The translations under genes were made by a program, and so were the position numbers. Of a DNA stretch of 64,000 bases, positions 27,640-39,256 are shown piece after piece; the first letter of the stretch is position 1; each line of letters begins with the position of its first letter. The notes below the pieces were generated by a model, which saw only the letters and a program-made list of their open reading frames with translations, made no database searches and was not told the DNA's origin. The DNA is from Bugula neritina (taxonomy: Eukaryota > Bryozoa > Gymnolaemata > Cheilostomatida > Bugulidae): contig OZ037770.1 in assembly GCA_964035545.1 (NCBI GenBank), positions 12,358,963-12,422,962 on the forward strand. Direction: 5' to 3'.

Positions 27640-27990
27640 ATTCAGCACAATCTACAATAGACACGGTGATGGTATTTGTTGTTCACCAACTCATGGAGAA
27701 ATCTGGTTAGCAGATAAGACCAATCTTCTTAGCTTATGTAGACTTTACAAAAGTGTTCAAACTCGTAGATCAAAAGGCTCTGTTTATGTTACTGCTCAAA
27801 GCTGATTTTTTTCTAACCCCACTTCTTTTGATTAAGTCGTTTTTGATGTCATGGTGGCAGGTTTGTCAAAGTCCAGTATGAAGGTGATTTGTCCCGTGAT
27901 TTGTTCGAAGCAAATCCTATTAGGAAAAATGTTAAGCAAGATGTGTTTTAGCCCTTGCACTTATGGCATATATTTTTCAAATATAACATA
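27640..27990 (+). pseudogene. Decayed LINE reverse transcriptase fragment
   Basis: Conceptual translation in shifting frames gives AYVDFTKVFKLVDQKAL, then LIKSF, EGDLSRDLFEANPI and NVKQDV. This matches the order of the non-LTR retrotransposon RT core (a Y/F-x-DLTKAFD-like motif A block, the LL-x-SFH block, and a GVKQGCVLAP-like block). Stops and frameshifts are present, and no active-site DD motif or endonuclease is seen. It is a dead fragment; the clade is not assigned. Confidence 0.65.
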
Positions 27991-28456
27991 GATGCAAGCA
28001 TATCAACATAGATGCAAGCACTGATGGTATATAATGTTATAAGTTGTTACCTTATTACCTTAATTTTGAGTTCTTGTAAATTTACTGACTCCTCTGATTC
28101 TAACACGTACACCTAGGTTGCTATGTTGTCCACTGCTTTTTCTAGTATGCTTTTGGTAAAGATGCAGAATTCCTGCTGGTTAACTCGTATCAGCTTCTTA
28201 GAGATAGGCTGTTGTATGGGTAGGCGTCAATCTAGTGAGGGGTGTGTCTTGCAGCAACGTCTGCTGAAGACATCTGCTGATCTCTATGGTGACATGTGGC
28301 AAAATCTGTTGAGTCAGCAAAGTAATCCGGGAAGATTATGGTTACATATTTATAGATGTAATTGCCTGTTGTGCACACATATATATAGTATACCTTTCCA
28401 TCAAGTTGTCACTTCCGTTTCCCGCAGAAGGATTACTGCATACTTTGACACTTCTG

Positions 28457-28497
28457 CTAATCCTAGATACATCAAATTATGATGTGTCTAGGATTAG
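28457..28497. other. Near-perfect inverted repeat (18-bp arms, 5-nt loop)
   Basis: Arms ctaatcctagatacatca and tgatgtgtctaggattag, with one mismatch, separated by aatta. Could form a hairpin in RNA or a cruciform. No gene assignment. Confidence 0.7.
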
Positions 28498-29609
28498 ACA
28501 ACATTGTGCAGGTGTGCAGTAATTAATCTGTTGGAAATATGAAAATGACAAATTAAATAGAAAAGCATATCCTTGATTCTTAAAGTAAGGTACAACAGGA
28601 TGAGAAATTGGTGGATTGATTCTACAATCATATACAATGAGTTTATAATAATATTACCTCATTGTCCCCTGCATTTTACCTTAGCACAGCATTACATAGT
28701 ATTGTGGTAATGTAAACTACTCCTTGAAATTTATATCTCAGCTCTGTAACTAGTTAGCTATCTGGTTTTCATAGTTGAAACCTCTCAGTGAAAATTTGTT
28801 GTACACTATTGGAATTATAACTCTGTTTAAAGAAATTAATAATAGAAAATGTTAGCTTTAATTTGATTTTTAGTATAATTTTTATATATTTATTTATTCA
28901 TGTATGTTGTTTTTATGTTAACATGGAATTTGGTAGAAAACAGCTTCAATTTTATTATAAAAAATTTTTTTGCGTTTCATTATTTTGCTGTGTATTTGTA
29001 TTGCATCTTTGTTGTGCTTCTAGCTAGATTTTCTAGTCATGAACATAATTGATAATGCCTATAGCAATCATATATCTAAACTCTTAATAAACCACCTCCC
29101 TAAACCAGCCATATCAGTTTAGCATCTTGGATTGAAGGCAGTAGTCTGTTACTGCTAATAAAGCTAATGATAATCACTTTCCTCAGCAAAATGATTATAA
29201 TTCATTTTTATGAATTAGCCATCAGCATGATATGGTCGTAATCAGCTTGCTATCATTATTATGTTATTTATACTAAATATAGATGTTTTGAGTTGACCTA
29301 GTGTGATACATTAGATGTAATGGCGTATATGGTATTGTTGTTTAGCTTTTTTTAAAAGTTGGACCTGCTAGATTTTTTCAGACTTTTATTCATAAGTCCT
29401 CCTTTCTAAAACTTGCCAGTTATATTATTTCATGGTGTTATCAAATTTGATACTCGAACTGTTACTACAACTACTTATCAAATAACTGATATGCTATAGA
29501 TGGTGGGTTTCATTGTTTGTAAGTGGCTTTTTAAAATTAAATTTTTTTTAGGCTCCATATTAGGCAGAAGTTGTGTTCACCCTGATTGTCATTTCAGTGT
29601 GGATTAAGA

Positions 29610-32279
29610 ATGGCTTCATCTTCATTAAATGGCAAAGTTACTTTGATAACTGGTCAGTTACAATAAAGGTTTCCTGTTGGTTCACAATAATGTGTTTTCC
29701 CATTAACTCTAGTGCAACCATGATTGTTCCAATGTGGCTTTTGTGCTTTCCAATATCTAATATATATTTTAATTAATGCTGTCTGCTTATTTTCTAGTGC
29801 TCTTGTGGCAGAAGTATTATATTTCAGTTTGTGTTGAACAGGAGCAAGCTCTGGAATTGGAAGAGCCACTGCTATACATTTTGCATCTCTTGGGTCCCGG
29901 CTTGCCTTGTGTGGCAGAAATGAATCGGCCCTTCAGGTAGAATGTTTATCTGTGATATTATTTACTAAATACTGTGCTTCATACTATGATGTCTGTTTAC
30001 TGTGGTGTCCTCTACTTAGTATATATCTTACAGGATACAGCCAATCAGTGCGCAGGTGCTGGTGATGTCATCACCATAGCCGGAGATCTGTCCATAGAAG
30101 ATGACGTGAAGCAAACAGTAGAGAAAGTCATTGAGCACTACAAACAACTGGATGTTCTGGTAAAACTAAGTCTATACACCTTTTCTGGTTGTCTGAGTAA
30201 AAAAAATGTGATTTTTGTTTAAAATTTAGATACAAAGATCAATAGATATGTATATACACACATGTATACATAATATTATAATGCAATTATATAGATATAC
30301 CTTTGAAACTTTTGTAAGCACATGAGAATAATTTTTTTCAAAAGTAAACTAAATATTCCACTAGTTAAACTTATTGAGCTTGTAGAAACCATCTCGAATA
30401 CAGTTATCTTTAGTTGTATTGTTAAAATATGGCTCCTTTAAAAAAAAGTTTTTCACCTTCTTGTTCCAGGTGATTACATGTCTTTTCAGTTGTAAAGTAC
30501 ACATTTTCACGGTTTTTGTTTGTTTGTTGCTCTAAGCTTTCATGGATTCAATTTTTTGTCCTTTGGCTGTTAAGGTAAACAATGCTGGTATTGTTCAATC
30601 TGGTTCAATTGAGACAACCACACTCACTCAGTATGATGAAGTAATGAACATCAATGTTAGGAGTGTTTACCATTTAACCATGCTGGCCACACCTCATCTG
30701 ATAGCCACTAAAGGGGCCATTGTCAATGTGTCCAGTATCACTGGGCCAAGGGCTGTAAGTGTTTGATGCATATTTTCTGTTTGTTTCATTTCTCTTGTTT
30801 TCAAAATAAGTTGTTGCCTGAAATCTATACAAACATTTTTGATGAATGTTATTATGCTGTATTGTGTTCCTTTTCATTATTCTGATACAATAATCTCTCA
30901 ACTTTATAATATGACATGAGTTATCAGCACGTGGAAAAGCACTGTGTGACTAAGTAACAACGATTTTCTTTGTAATACTTGACTTCTCTTTCAGTTTCCC
31001 GGAATTTTGTCGTATTGCATGTCCAAAGCGGCTATAGACCAATTCACTAGATGTGTAGCCTTGGATCTAGCTCCTAAACAAGTCAGAGTGAACAGTGTTA
31101 AGTAAGAGTCCTTCTTAATTTGGGTTCAAGTTACTTCCATTTTTTCTTTAGCCAAAACAAAGCCTTTCTATTTCAATAACAATGATGTTGTTTTCCTATA
31201 AGGGGTTGATAATTTATATGTATATTGTAACTGAGATTTATTTTACTATAATTTTTGGTTAATACCTACTTAAAAAAATTGATGGTAATTAGTTGAAGTT
31301 TATGAAAATGCATTTTTTTAAACTAAGACATGTTTTATCTGCAGCCCTGGTGTTATTAAGACGGAAATTCACAAGAGGGGAGGTCAAACTGACGAGCAAT
31401 ATGAGAAGGTGAATATAATATTTTATATTATTAGATTTATGGGATAGAATTCTTTTACCTTTCTTTACGACTTGGGTATTATGGTGTGTATTGTCAATAC
31501 ATGCATGCTAAGTTTAATATTTAATTTTTCTCACGGTTGTAGCTTTAAAAAAATGTCAGACTATAGGATGTATGCATTTCATTTCATAGGCTAATAAATA
31601 AGTGTGACTTATTAACTGTTATATCTGAAAAGGAGGGCACCAAAATTGCAATAAACTCAGCCAATAATCAATCTACTCATTGTATTACATGTTTCAATTG
31701 CCTGCAACAACTAATTCAAATATCACAGCTAGTAAAAAGTAAATATCACCAGGTGAATCTCTGCCACTTGATTATTTCTCATTAAATTAACTGTTGACAC
31801 TTTTTTAAACTGGTAATTGACACCTTCTAACCTAGTAGTTGACACTTAGTCATCTGGTAGTTAACACTTTGTCACATGGTAGTTGACACCTTGTCACAGG
31901 GGGGTCTGATAGTTGACACCTTGTCACCTGGTAGCTGACACTTTGTCACCTAGTTGTTGACACCTTGTCACCTAGTAGTTAACACTTGAAACACTGAACG
32001 AAATCTTTCCATCTGTACAGCAGTGTAAGTTATATTCCAATCTGATTGCAAGTCACACTGCAATCTTCTTTGTTCATTTACACCATGACTTAGCTTTATG
32101 TGTTTGTTTTGCTGTTGTAGTTTCTGGAACGTAGCAAGACCACCCACGCTCTTGGCAGAGTTGGAGAGGCGGAAGAAGTTGCTAAGGCTATAGCCTTTCT
32201 TGCAAGCAGCGATTCAAGTTTTACTACTGGAATGCAGCTGCCAATTGATGGCGGGCGGGGTGTCATGTGCCCGAGATAG
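29610..32279 (+). CDS. Short-chain dehydrogenase/reductase SDR-2, 257 aa
   Basis: Seven exons: 29610-29652, 29842-29936, 30034-30159, 30575-30754, 30995-31101, 31345-31408 and 32121-32279. They total 258 codons including TAG, and every exon matches SDR-1 in size and phase. The start is MASSSLNGKVTLITG. Motifs: TGASSGIG, LCGRNES, VNNAG, MNINVRS, NVSS, YCMSK, PGVIKTEIHKRGG and QLPIDGGR. It is therefore an apparently functional classical SDR, NADP(H)-dependent by inference and of unknown substrate. It lies head-to-head with SDR-1. The protein differs from SDR-1 mainly near the N-terminus, in IVQSG for IIGSG, and in the segment after PGV (IKTEIHKRGG against IVTDLHKRGG). That segment lies just after the active site and could alter substrate range. 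A probable polyadenylation signal AATAAA lies near 32716. Confidence 0.93.
31795..31995 (+). repeat. Minisatellite of about 20-23 bp units
   Basis: Repeats of ggtagttgacaccttgtcac with small variants, about eight units, in the last intron of SDR-2. Not seen in the SDR-1 intron. Confidence 0.8.
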
Positions 32280-33885
32280 CCGTTTCTATAGGAACTCAGG
32301 TTATTTGGTTGAAAGTAAGCAATGTAGTTTTTCTTCTTACTATCGAATTATTGTTCATCTTAGCTAAAGTTATTCTGAGTGAGAGGATTGTTAGTGTTAC
32401 TGTTTATACCTACATGATGCATTTAACTGTAATATATGTTTATATTACTGTAATATATGCATGTCTCACTGTAATATATGTTATATTATTGTATTATAAT
32501 TATATGCATATCTTACTTTAATATATGTTATATTATGGCAATATATGTTTCAATATATGTTATAATCATTGAAATGAAACTATATATAATGTGTATAGGG
32601 GTTATAGTTCAATGGTTATAACTTATAATACTACAAAACATGGTTATATTGCAACAGTATATGTTTAATTGTCTATTATATTATATGTTCTGCATCTTTA
32701 ATCCCAATTTTGTTAAATAAATATTTGAATAATTGTAAAAAACTATGTTCTTGCATTCTCAATGTAAAATTTATCTCTGAAATCCATACTTTAAAATTTA
32801 AATATCAATTGCATGATGATAAAATTATTATAGATAATATTATAAACATTCATCTATGACTCAGACTCTTAGGACTTGCAAAAAATGCTTGATTTGATTA
32901 TCCTTTGTAGTATATTTAACATGTATCATTTCCCTTTCTGAATTTATGTAAAATATATTTTGTAATGGAATATATACAATAATATATACAATATCGCTAC
33001 ATACAACCAATAATTAATAGGAGTTTGTTTACTATATTCATTGCTCTGGCGGTTATTTTTTTAATTCTGGCACCAACAAGCAATTCTTAGATGAATGTGT
33101 AATATGGCTAACACCCAGTGTAATATTCTACTTAGAATTTACAAGTCTTGTAAAGATTAGCAAACAACTCTACTTTTAAACAATATAATTACTAGATTTT
33201 CTCTAAATTGAGCTGTTGTGACTTTATAGTTTATTGTTATCGAAAAGACAGTGTAGAATATACTGCATTATTTCATACCTGCACTAGCAGGTAAATGTCG
33301 TAATTGATCACAAACTTACAAAGGCGACATCATGCAATACCATAAACAATTAGCACTCTAAAGCTGTGTATTCACTAAAGTCTAGTCAGTTCAAAGGTTC
33401 CCAGCTTTCAATAGAGACAGCTTCACCCTTTCACTATTAGCTCAAAGCTAATTCTTGTGGTTTATACACTTTTGCTATGCCACATTCTTCATAGGATGAA
33501 GCCCTTTATCTAACATAAAATGAATGAATATTATATAACAAAGAGATTTGTGAACTAAGTAAAGGAATTAGGCTCTAAGTTCTTTTCAAAACAGCAGCAG
33601 TTCTGGTTCAATCAGCATAGGCACTAACACGCAGGACTGTAGTAACAAATATAGCAAGTCTTTACCCTAAACTGGCTTAAAATAAGGTAAAGTAGTTATG
33701 TAAATATAATTTGGCTTTTTTGAGTTGCTTTGAGTTTGTGTTCATAATGCTATGAGTATGAGATTTCATGCTAAGAAACAAAGTTTGTTGCTCCAATCAC
33801 CATTAAAGTTAAGCTAGATTTATATATGCTTATACTTCATAATTGTTCAATTACATTTTTAGACAGGAGCGAAGGGTGATTAGAA
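32280..33885. other. Intergenic region between SDR-2 and the lipase
   Basis: From 32425 to 32565 it holds repeated taatatatgttatatta words. The remainder is AT-rich with no gene seen. It should contain the SDR-2 3' UTR and the lipase promoter. Confidence 0.5.
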
Positions 33886-36800
33886 ATGTTGGCAAGAGTA
33901 TTGATATTGCTGGTTATACTTGCTGTTGCTGAGTCGTGTATACAGCACACTGACTGCGAGAGCTGTACCAGAGGCAGCAGACGTGTCAGATTCAAGATGA
34001 TTTCCTGCAGGTGGTGTCCATTCAAGAGCACGTGTCATACAGAGGGAAGCAGTATGTTGGCTGCTCTTGTATTTTATTCAAATATCTTATGTTTTTCTTA
34101 GGTATTATAGTCAAAATCATTGAGGTAAGTGCAGTAATAGAGAACTTGAGAAAAAGCCCGTGTTCTAGATTAGAAATGTAGCAAAAGAGGTTGTTTTCTT
34201 GCAAAAGTTCCATCTGTGTCCCAAATCAAAGTCTATAAAGAAATTTAAAGAACTTAGATTTTCTCAATTTCTTCACCACTGCATCTAAATGAAATCGTTA
34301 TGAAATGATTATAGCCATTTTTTAGTTCCAAACTATGGCAAGCAATTGCTTAAATTTAGTTGCTGTAGTGTTGAGATTACCCAAAAGCCTGCAATTAGAA
34401 TCTCAGCACATAGTGGCAAATAATCACAAGCTTGTTTCAGCCTTTAGTGTGGTCTAGTAGTACCACTCCGAAGGAGTTGAGAGGTCAGGAGAGCTGAGAA
34501 CTGTAGGAATAGCATAAAGGTCAGAGGAGTTCTAGAGAACTGAGTATAGGATATGTTATAGTAGGTGCCAACAACTCCAGATACCCAAGTGTATAGTGTT
34601 AAGATATCACCCAGTATAGTCCCTGTGGTGTAAGGATTTATTCGCCTGTGGTCTGCGGCTCAAATACCAGTCCCAGGGAACATCTATGTGGTATTATATA
34701 TACTATTTTAGCGGATCATGGTTGTGATGACTATGAGGTGGCCTTGACATCACAGTGTGTCAATGCCACTCAGCTGGTGATAAGATACGACAGCAAGCTT
34801 GCTGAACAATTAGCAAAATGGTCATCTTTAGCTTACTTAAATCCTATATATTATGACCTCAACTCTATTCAATCAGCTGTTATGACCCAATTCAATGGCC
34901 GTTATGAGGTGAGCAAAAATACAATCTACTGATTGACTATATATTTCTCTGACATTGACTGCCAGTGCTCTCTAAATATATTCGGTGGTGCAGATACAAT
35001 AACAATTCTCTTGGTGCTTTGGTGGCATAGCATTTGATAGCACTTAGGGAGGGACCTTCATTACTCAGTTAGTGAAATTATTGACTGAAAATTTGATCTG
35101 CACATTCTGGAATAGCATAGCCAGAAGACCCTACCACCTGGCTATTAAACTGCCCAGATGGGCTGCACACCCATCATGCATGTCAAATGCAAACTAACAG
35201 AACTTAGTATAGCTACCTATGTATGATTTGTTATTATTTTTCTCTTTCATGACCCACACTGCTTTACTAGAAGTGCTTGGTGAACTTTATTGATATGCTT
35301 TTTTTACAATGGTCTTAAAATGTTCTTCTATTATTTTCTATTGCATGCTTTATGGCACTGTTTATAGTTTGATTGTTCGTTTTCAACTATTAGCCAGTGG
35401 CAGAAGCAAAAGTTTTTAAAAATATTTTTGCTTGATTTGACAGCACTGATATTTATTATTGTATATACAAGCTTTTTATTAGGAAAAAAGAACTTAACAG
35501 ACAAACTTTGAAGGCCTATTGTTCAAGTTTTGCGTAATTTTTTTTCAAAATAATGTTAGAGCTCTAATTTTAGGTAGTTGAGTTTCTATTGGTGGACTGT
35601 GAATGGCATATTTTCAAGACTGAGAGGACTTGTGCAGCAGTTATAGCCAAGTCTCTGACTGAAAATATTATTGTCATAGCTTTTAAGGGGTCTTTTCTAC
35701 CAACTGAAATAAAAGGACCCCACGAGATATCTTACAGAGATCTAAAAACCTTTGAGCCAACTGGTGGAAAAGTTAGTACTAATATTGTGATACATGCGGC
35801 TATATACAAGTAAACATAAATAGTTTTAGTTTTACTGTTGTTGGAAGAAAATACTGATTTTGTAATAGTGCTGCTTTCTTAGCAAAAATATGGTTTAAAT
35901 TTAGCTAAAAAGACTTTAAATATATGTATTATTATATCACAGGAAGCAGCCATGGTGTAGTGGTTAGGGCCTAGTATAAAAACAAGGTCATTAGTTGATA
36001 CTAAACCCTAGCAGTGATGCTGGCAGGAGTATCCAGTCATAATTGCTCCTGTGCCACATCTGAATAAGTCCTTAGCCCAATTTACAAATACTTTTTCTAT
36101 CATTAAGAAGCAGCAGTGAAGAAATTAAGATAGCCTAAGTTCTTTAACTTTGTTATTAAATTTTGGTTGAAATTTTCACGAGAACCTAACTTCTTTTGTT
36201 AGGTACATTTCTAATCTAGATCACATGCAAGCTTTTCTCAATTTCTTATTTATAACTGCACCTATCTCTTTTCTATATCAGGGGTTTCTCACAGGGATAG
36301 TGATTATATTAACTTGAGTGATAATACCTATGTTTCATTTTCCTTTAACATTCTATTCAAGATAATGGAGTATAGTAAGAAAACTCATGACATTTTATTC
36401 CCGTGCATGAAAGCCACACTGCAAAGACTTCTAACTTCCCAACCAACTGCAGCTGTTCTTATTACAGGGCATTCCGATGGTAAGATATATGTCTTGTTCA
36501 AATGTGACACTAAATTCATTCAAAGGGGGAAAATTAGCCCATTTAGACTAACTACAAAACATCATCATGATTTTTTCTGAGTTGTAAAATGCTTATAAAG
36601 TACCTGTAATTTACAAAATAGTTTGCCATCTGTTTGACAGAACCTGCTAGGTATAAACTATTCATTGAAATTCTTTGAATACATTTCTGTAGCTAAAATT
36701 AAATTGAAAAACAATTTGAGTTGTTGTAATATTTTTAGGAGGAGCACAGGCACAGCTAGCTGGGGCTCGTCTGCTTGCAGAGGAAATGGTTTCTAACGCT

Positions 36801-38265
36801 AAGCTCCATATTTACACATTTGGATCTCCCCGAGTTGGAGATGTTGATTTTGCATATTATTACGATAGAGTGAGTCCACTTTACTGTATACACTATAATC
36901 TATATCATGTGATATCTATAGTTTAATTATATTGTCATCTAAATATACAAATGTCAAACTTGTAAACCAACTATTAGTGGTAACTATTTTTTCAACATTA
37001 ATTTGTTCTGCAGTTTATGCCAATTATGATGAACAGAAAATTTGCTTGTATAATATGGTCAAGATGAAATATGCACAATTTTAACAGATGATAAAAGCTA
37101 TAAAAAATATTACCAGCATTTCAATTAAGTTTTCTGAGTCATAGAGATAATCTCTGTTAACTAACTAAAAATGTATGAAAAGTTTTTGAAACTTATGAAA
37201 ATTGGTAGTTTTTGAAAATAGAAAAACTTTTGACTTTAGTTTTATCAAAGAGTTTTATGGCAAAGTTTAGTTAAAAATAATTGCAAGATAACACATTAAG
37301 CCAGGTGAAGATTATATGATATTAAATCCGTGTTTAAACCACAGCTAGTGGGCAACAGTTGGAGAGTGACAAGAAGAGAAGATTTCACCCCACTGACAGT
37401 GTCAAAAAATAACTACCCTTTCTTCCATCACACCAGAAGAGAGATATACTACCATTACTCTGGTGTTATGAGACCGTCTTCGGACTATGAGATATGCAAG
37501 TCTAATAGGGTGAGTCATCTCTAACTAATTTGTTCATTTCTAAGTACGTTGTAGATGCACTTATCATGGTTAGGTATTTCTATTGTTTTGTAATACATGT
37601 AACAAGAAGGTTACTGATGTAAAGCACATGGTATTGGATTTATTAGTTATAACTACAACAAAGGATAGTAATACTGGTCACCTTTGGTCACCTTTCACCA
37701 CCGTGGTCTTGTGTTAGTAATACTTACACAGTAAAGTTTTATTTAGGAGCAGTAGCGGAAAAATTTAAACAGTCTATAAGCTCTTAAAAATTTTTTATAA
37801 TTTTTGGTTTGGGGCAGGGGTTGAAATTTTTGAGACAACATAACTTCTTATGCTACATTTCTAACTTATAGAACACAGGCTTTTCTCAATTTCTCCATTA
37901 CTATACACCTATCTCTACAATCTAGAGGATAGGTTTCAGAGCAAGAACTACACATATACTATTATATAGACGTTGATTGAAACAACAACAAGGAAACATG
38001 ATTCAAATCTACTAATTATAGCTATTAGGTATAGTAAGATGTTATAGCACATTGCATAACTACCAACATTTTGCAGGAAGAAAGTGGATGCATAGAATGG
38101 CAAGGTAAACTATCGGTAAAGTCTTCTACAAGCAATAGCAATCAATATTTTGTGCAGGATCTCCAAGGCTATATGAAAGGAATGGTAGTTGAAGGATCGA
38201 ATCATTTACATGGATATATGAACATGGATTGCAGAGTAATGCCGATTGGAAGATCTATAGACTGA
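33886..38265 (+). CDS. Secreted class 3 lipase, 422 aa
   Basis: Exons 33886-34051, 34712-34908, 35574-35809, 36295-36479, 36739-36869, 37345-37509 and 38077-38265 total 1269 nt, exactly 423 codons. A signal peptide (MLARVLILLVILAVAES) is followed by a small Cys-rich module (CIQHTDCESCTRG, then CRWCPFKSTC), as in invertebrate class 3 lipases. Lipase-3 features: VDCEWHIFKTERTC, IVIAFKGS (oxyanion region), nucleophile elbow ITGHSDGGAQAQLAG, IYTFGSPRVGD, the candidate catalytic Asp in RREDFTPL, and the His candidate in FFHHTRREIYY. GHSDG keeps Gly-X-Ser-X-Gly, but Asp replaces the usual Leu. The C-terminus has the paired Cys and HLHGYMNMDC. The likely role is extracellular or digestive hydrolysis of acyl esters, inferred from the family. 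The acceptor of exon 4 lies in SINE-derived sequence; an alternative in-frame acceptor would start that exon at 36319. Confidence 0.88.
34128..34295 (-). mobile_element. MITE-like repeat X, copy 1 (reverse)
   Basis: A unit of about 170 bp with imperfect inverted ends: gcagtaatagagaacttgag at the left, and tctcaatttcttcaccactg at the right. Related copies occur at 36103, 37745, 42543 and 47047. Lies in lipase intron 1. Confidence 0.55.
35942..36318 (+). mobile_element. tRNA-derived SINE, copy b, split by a nested repeat
   Basis: 35942-36102 matches the SINE body (agcagccatggtgtagtggt, agtatccagtcataattgc, gtccttagccc). 36269-36318 matches its 3' end (atcaggggtttctcacaggg, then tagtgattatattaacttgag). 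Between them sits repeat X, flanked by a duplicated ttttctat. The 3' end abuts or enters lipase exon 4. Confidence 0.75.
36103..36268 (+). mobile_element. MITE-like repeat X, copy 2, nested in a SINE
   Basis: Shares gaagcagcagtgaagaaatt at the left and acatttctaatctagatcac plus ttttctcaatttct at the right with the other copies. The flanking direct repeat ttttctat is consistent with an 8-bp target duplication. Confidence 0.55.
37745..37925 (+). mobile_element. MITE-like repeat X, copy 3
   Basis: Contains ggagcagtagcggaaaaatt at the left, ggtttggggcaggg in the middle, and acaggcttttctcaatttct at the right. Lies in the last lipase intron. Confidence 0.5.
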
Positions 38266-39256
38266 GTTTTAGACTCGTTGGCATCTTGTAGCAAAACTTG
38301 GTTGCTAACAGTTTAGCTAATTATAGAATTGCCTGTGCTAAAGCATGTGTCGAATAATTGCAGAATAATATATAAAAGAAAGTGATTTTTTAAACTATGC
38401 TCTTATAAAAACTAATTATTTGGAATGTAATTTATGAAATATAATATTATAGAAATGGCTATATATAGGCAAAATTTCATGTACTCTGCAAAATTTTTTA
38501 TGTTCTTGTTGTAGTTCGCAGGGTAGAAAATTTCTCTGTAATGCAAGATAAAATTATTTTAAGAACATAATCGTTTTTTGCTATTTTTGTTAATATTTTG
38601 TCTGGATAGTCCAAAATATTTATGTCTAATGAGCTTTGTTCATGACAGGTGTTATTGCTATGTTTCTATCACTATTTGATTAATTAGTTCAAGTTTCCAT
38701 TTGGGTAATAACCTACTCAATATATAGACACGAATGTGCAAACTGGCTTTTGAAACAGCTCAAGTACATATACACCTACTAATAAGCAATATTTATTTTA
38801 TCCGACTACGCTTATTGCAATGCTGATCCAGCAATATTTTACATGTGTTTACTTGCACACTATTCAGCTTCATACATTGATCTTAGAACATAAAATGCTT
38901 ATTTTTTGGGTTTCGGCCATGCGCTTTATTTATTTAAAAAACGTTGTGACTATAACTTGTAAAAATATGTTTGACTTCATGATAAATGCAGCAAATAATT
39001 AGCTTAGGGTATTAAACTTATTTTAAAAAATATTATACTGATACTAAGTAAACGGAATGGCCTCTTGCGGTTACTAATACTATAAAATAATTGAGGCATA
39101 TGTCAGGATAAAATAAGATGTTTTTAAAACAATTCAAGCTTTAAAATTTGTTAATTAGATTTATCACTATCTAAAAAATGCACTCCTAGAAAAGAAATTA
39201 TTCTTTAGCTTCTTCAAAAAACTTCTTCTATCAGTCTGTCTCAGTGCACTAAGTCT
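38266..39256. other. Convergent intergenic region, lipase and repeat-protein gene
   Basis: No gene seen. A candidate minus-strand polyadenylation signal (tttatt at 38925-38930 on plus) could serve the repeat-protein gene. Confidence 0.4.

Larger units (their letters stand above)
25807..29609. other. Spacer between the divergent SDR genes
   Basis: Holds the start regions of both SDR genes, a TATTAG/TATTAC array (27109-27206), a decayed LINE reverse transcriptase fragment (27640-27990) and a hairpin at 28457-28497. A 119-codon open frame at 28123-28482 has no recognisable domain or splice support and is not called a gene. Confidence 0.5.

Noticed and set aside
28123-28482. 119-codon frame in the SDR spacer
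   Set aside because: No domain, no clear splice sites, sits next to LINE debris, and its end overlaps a hairpin. Cannot be supported as a gene.
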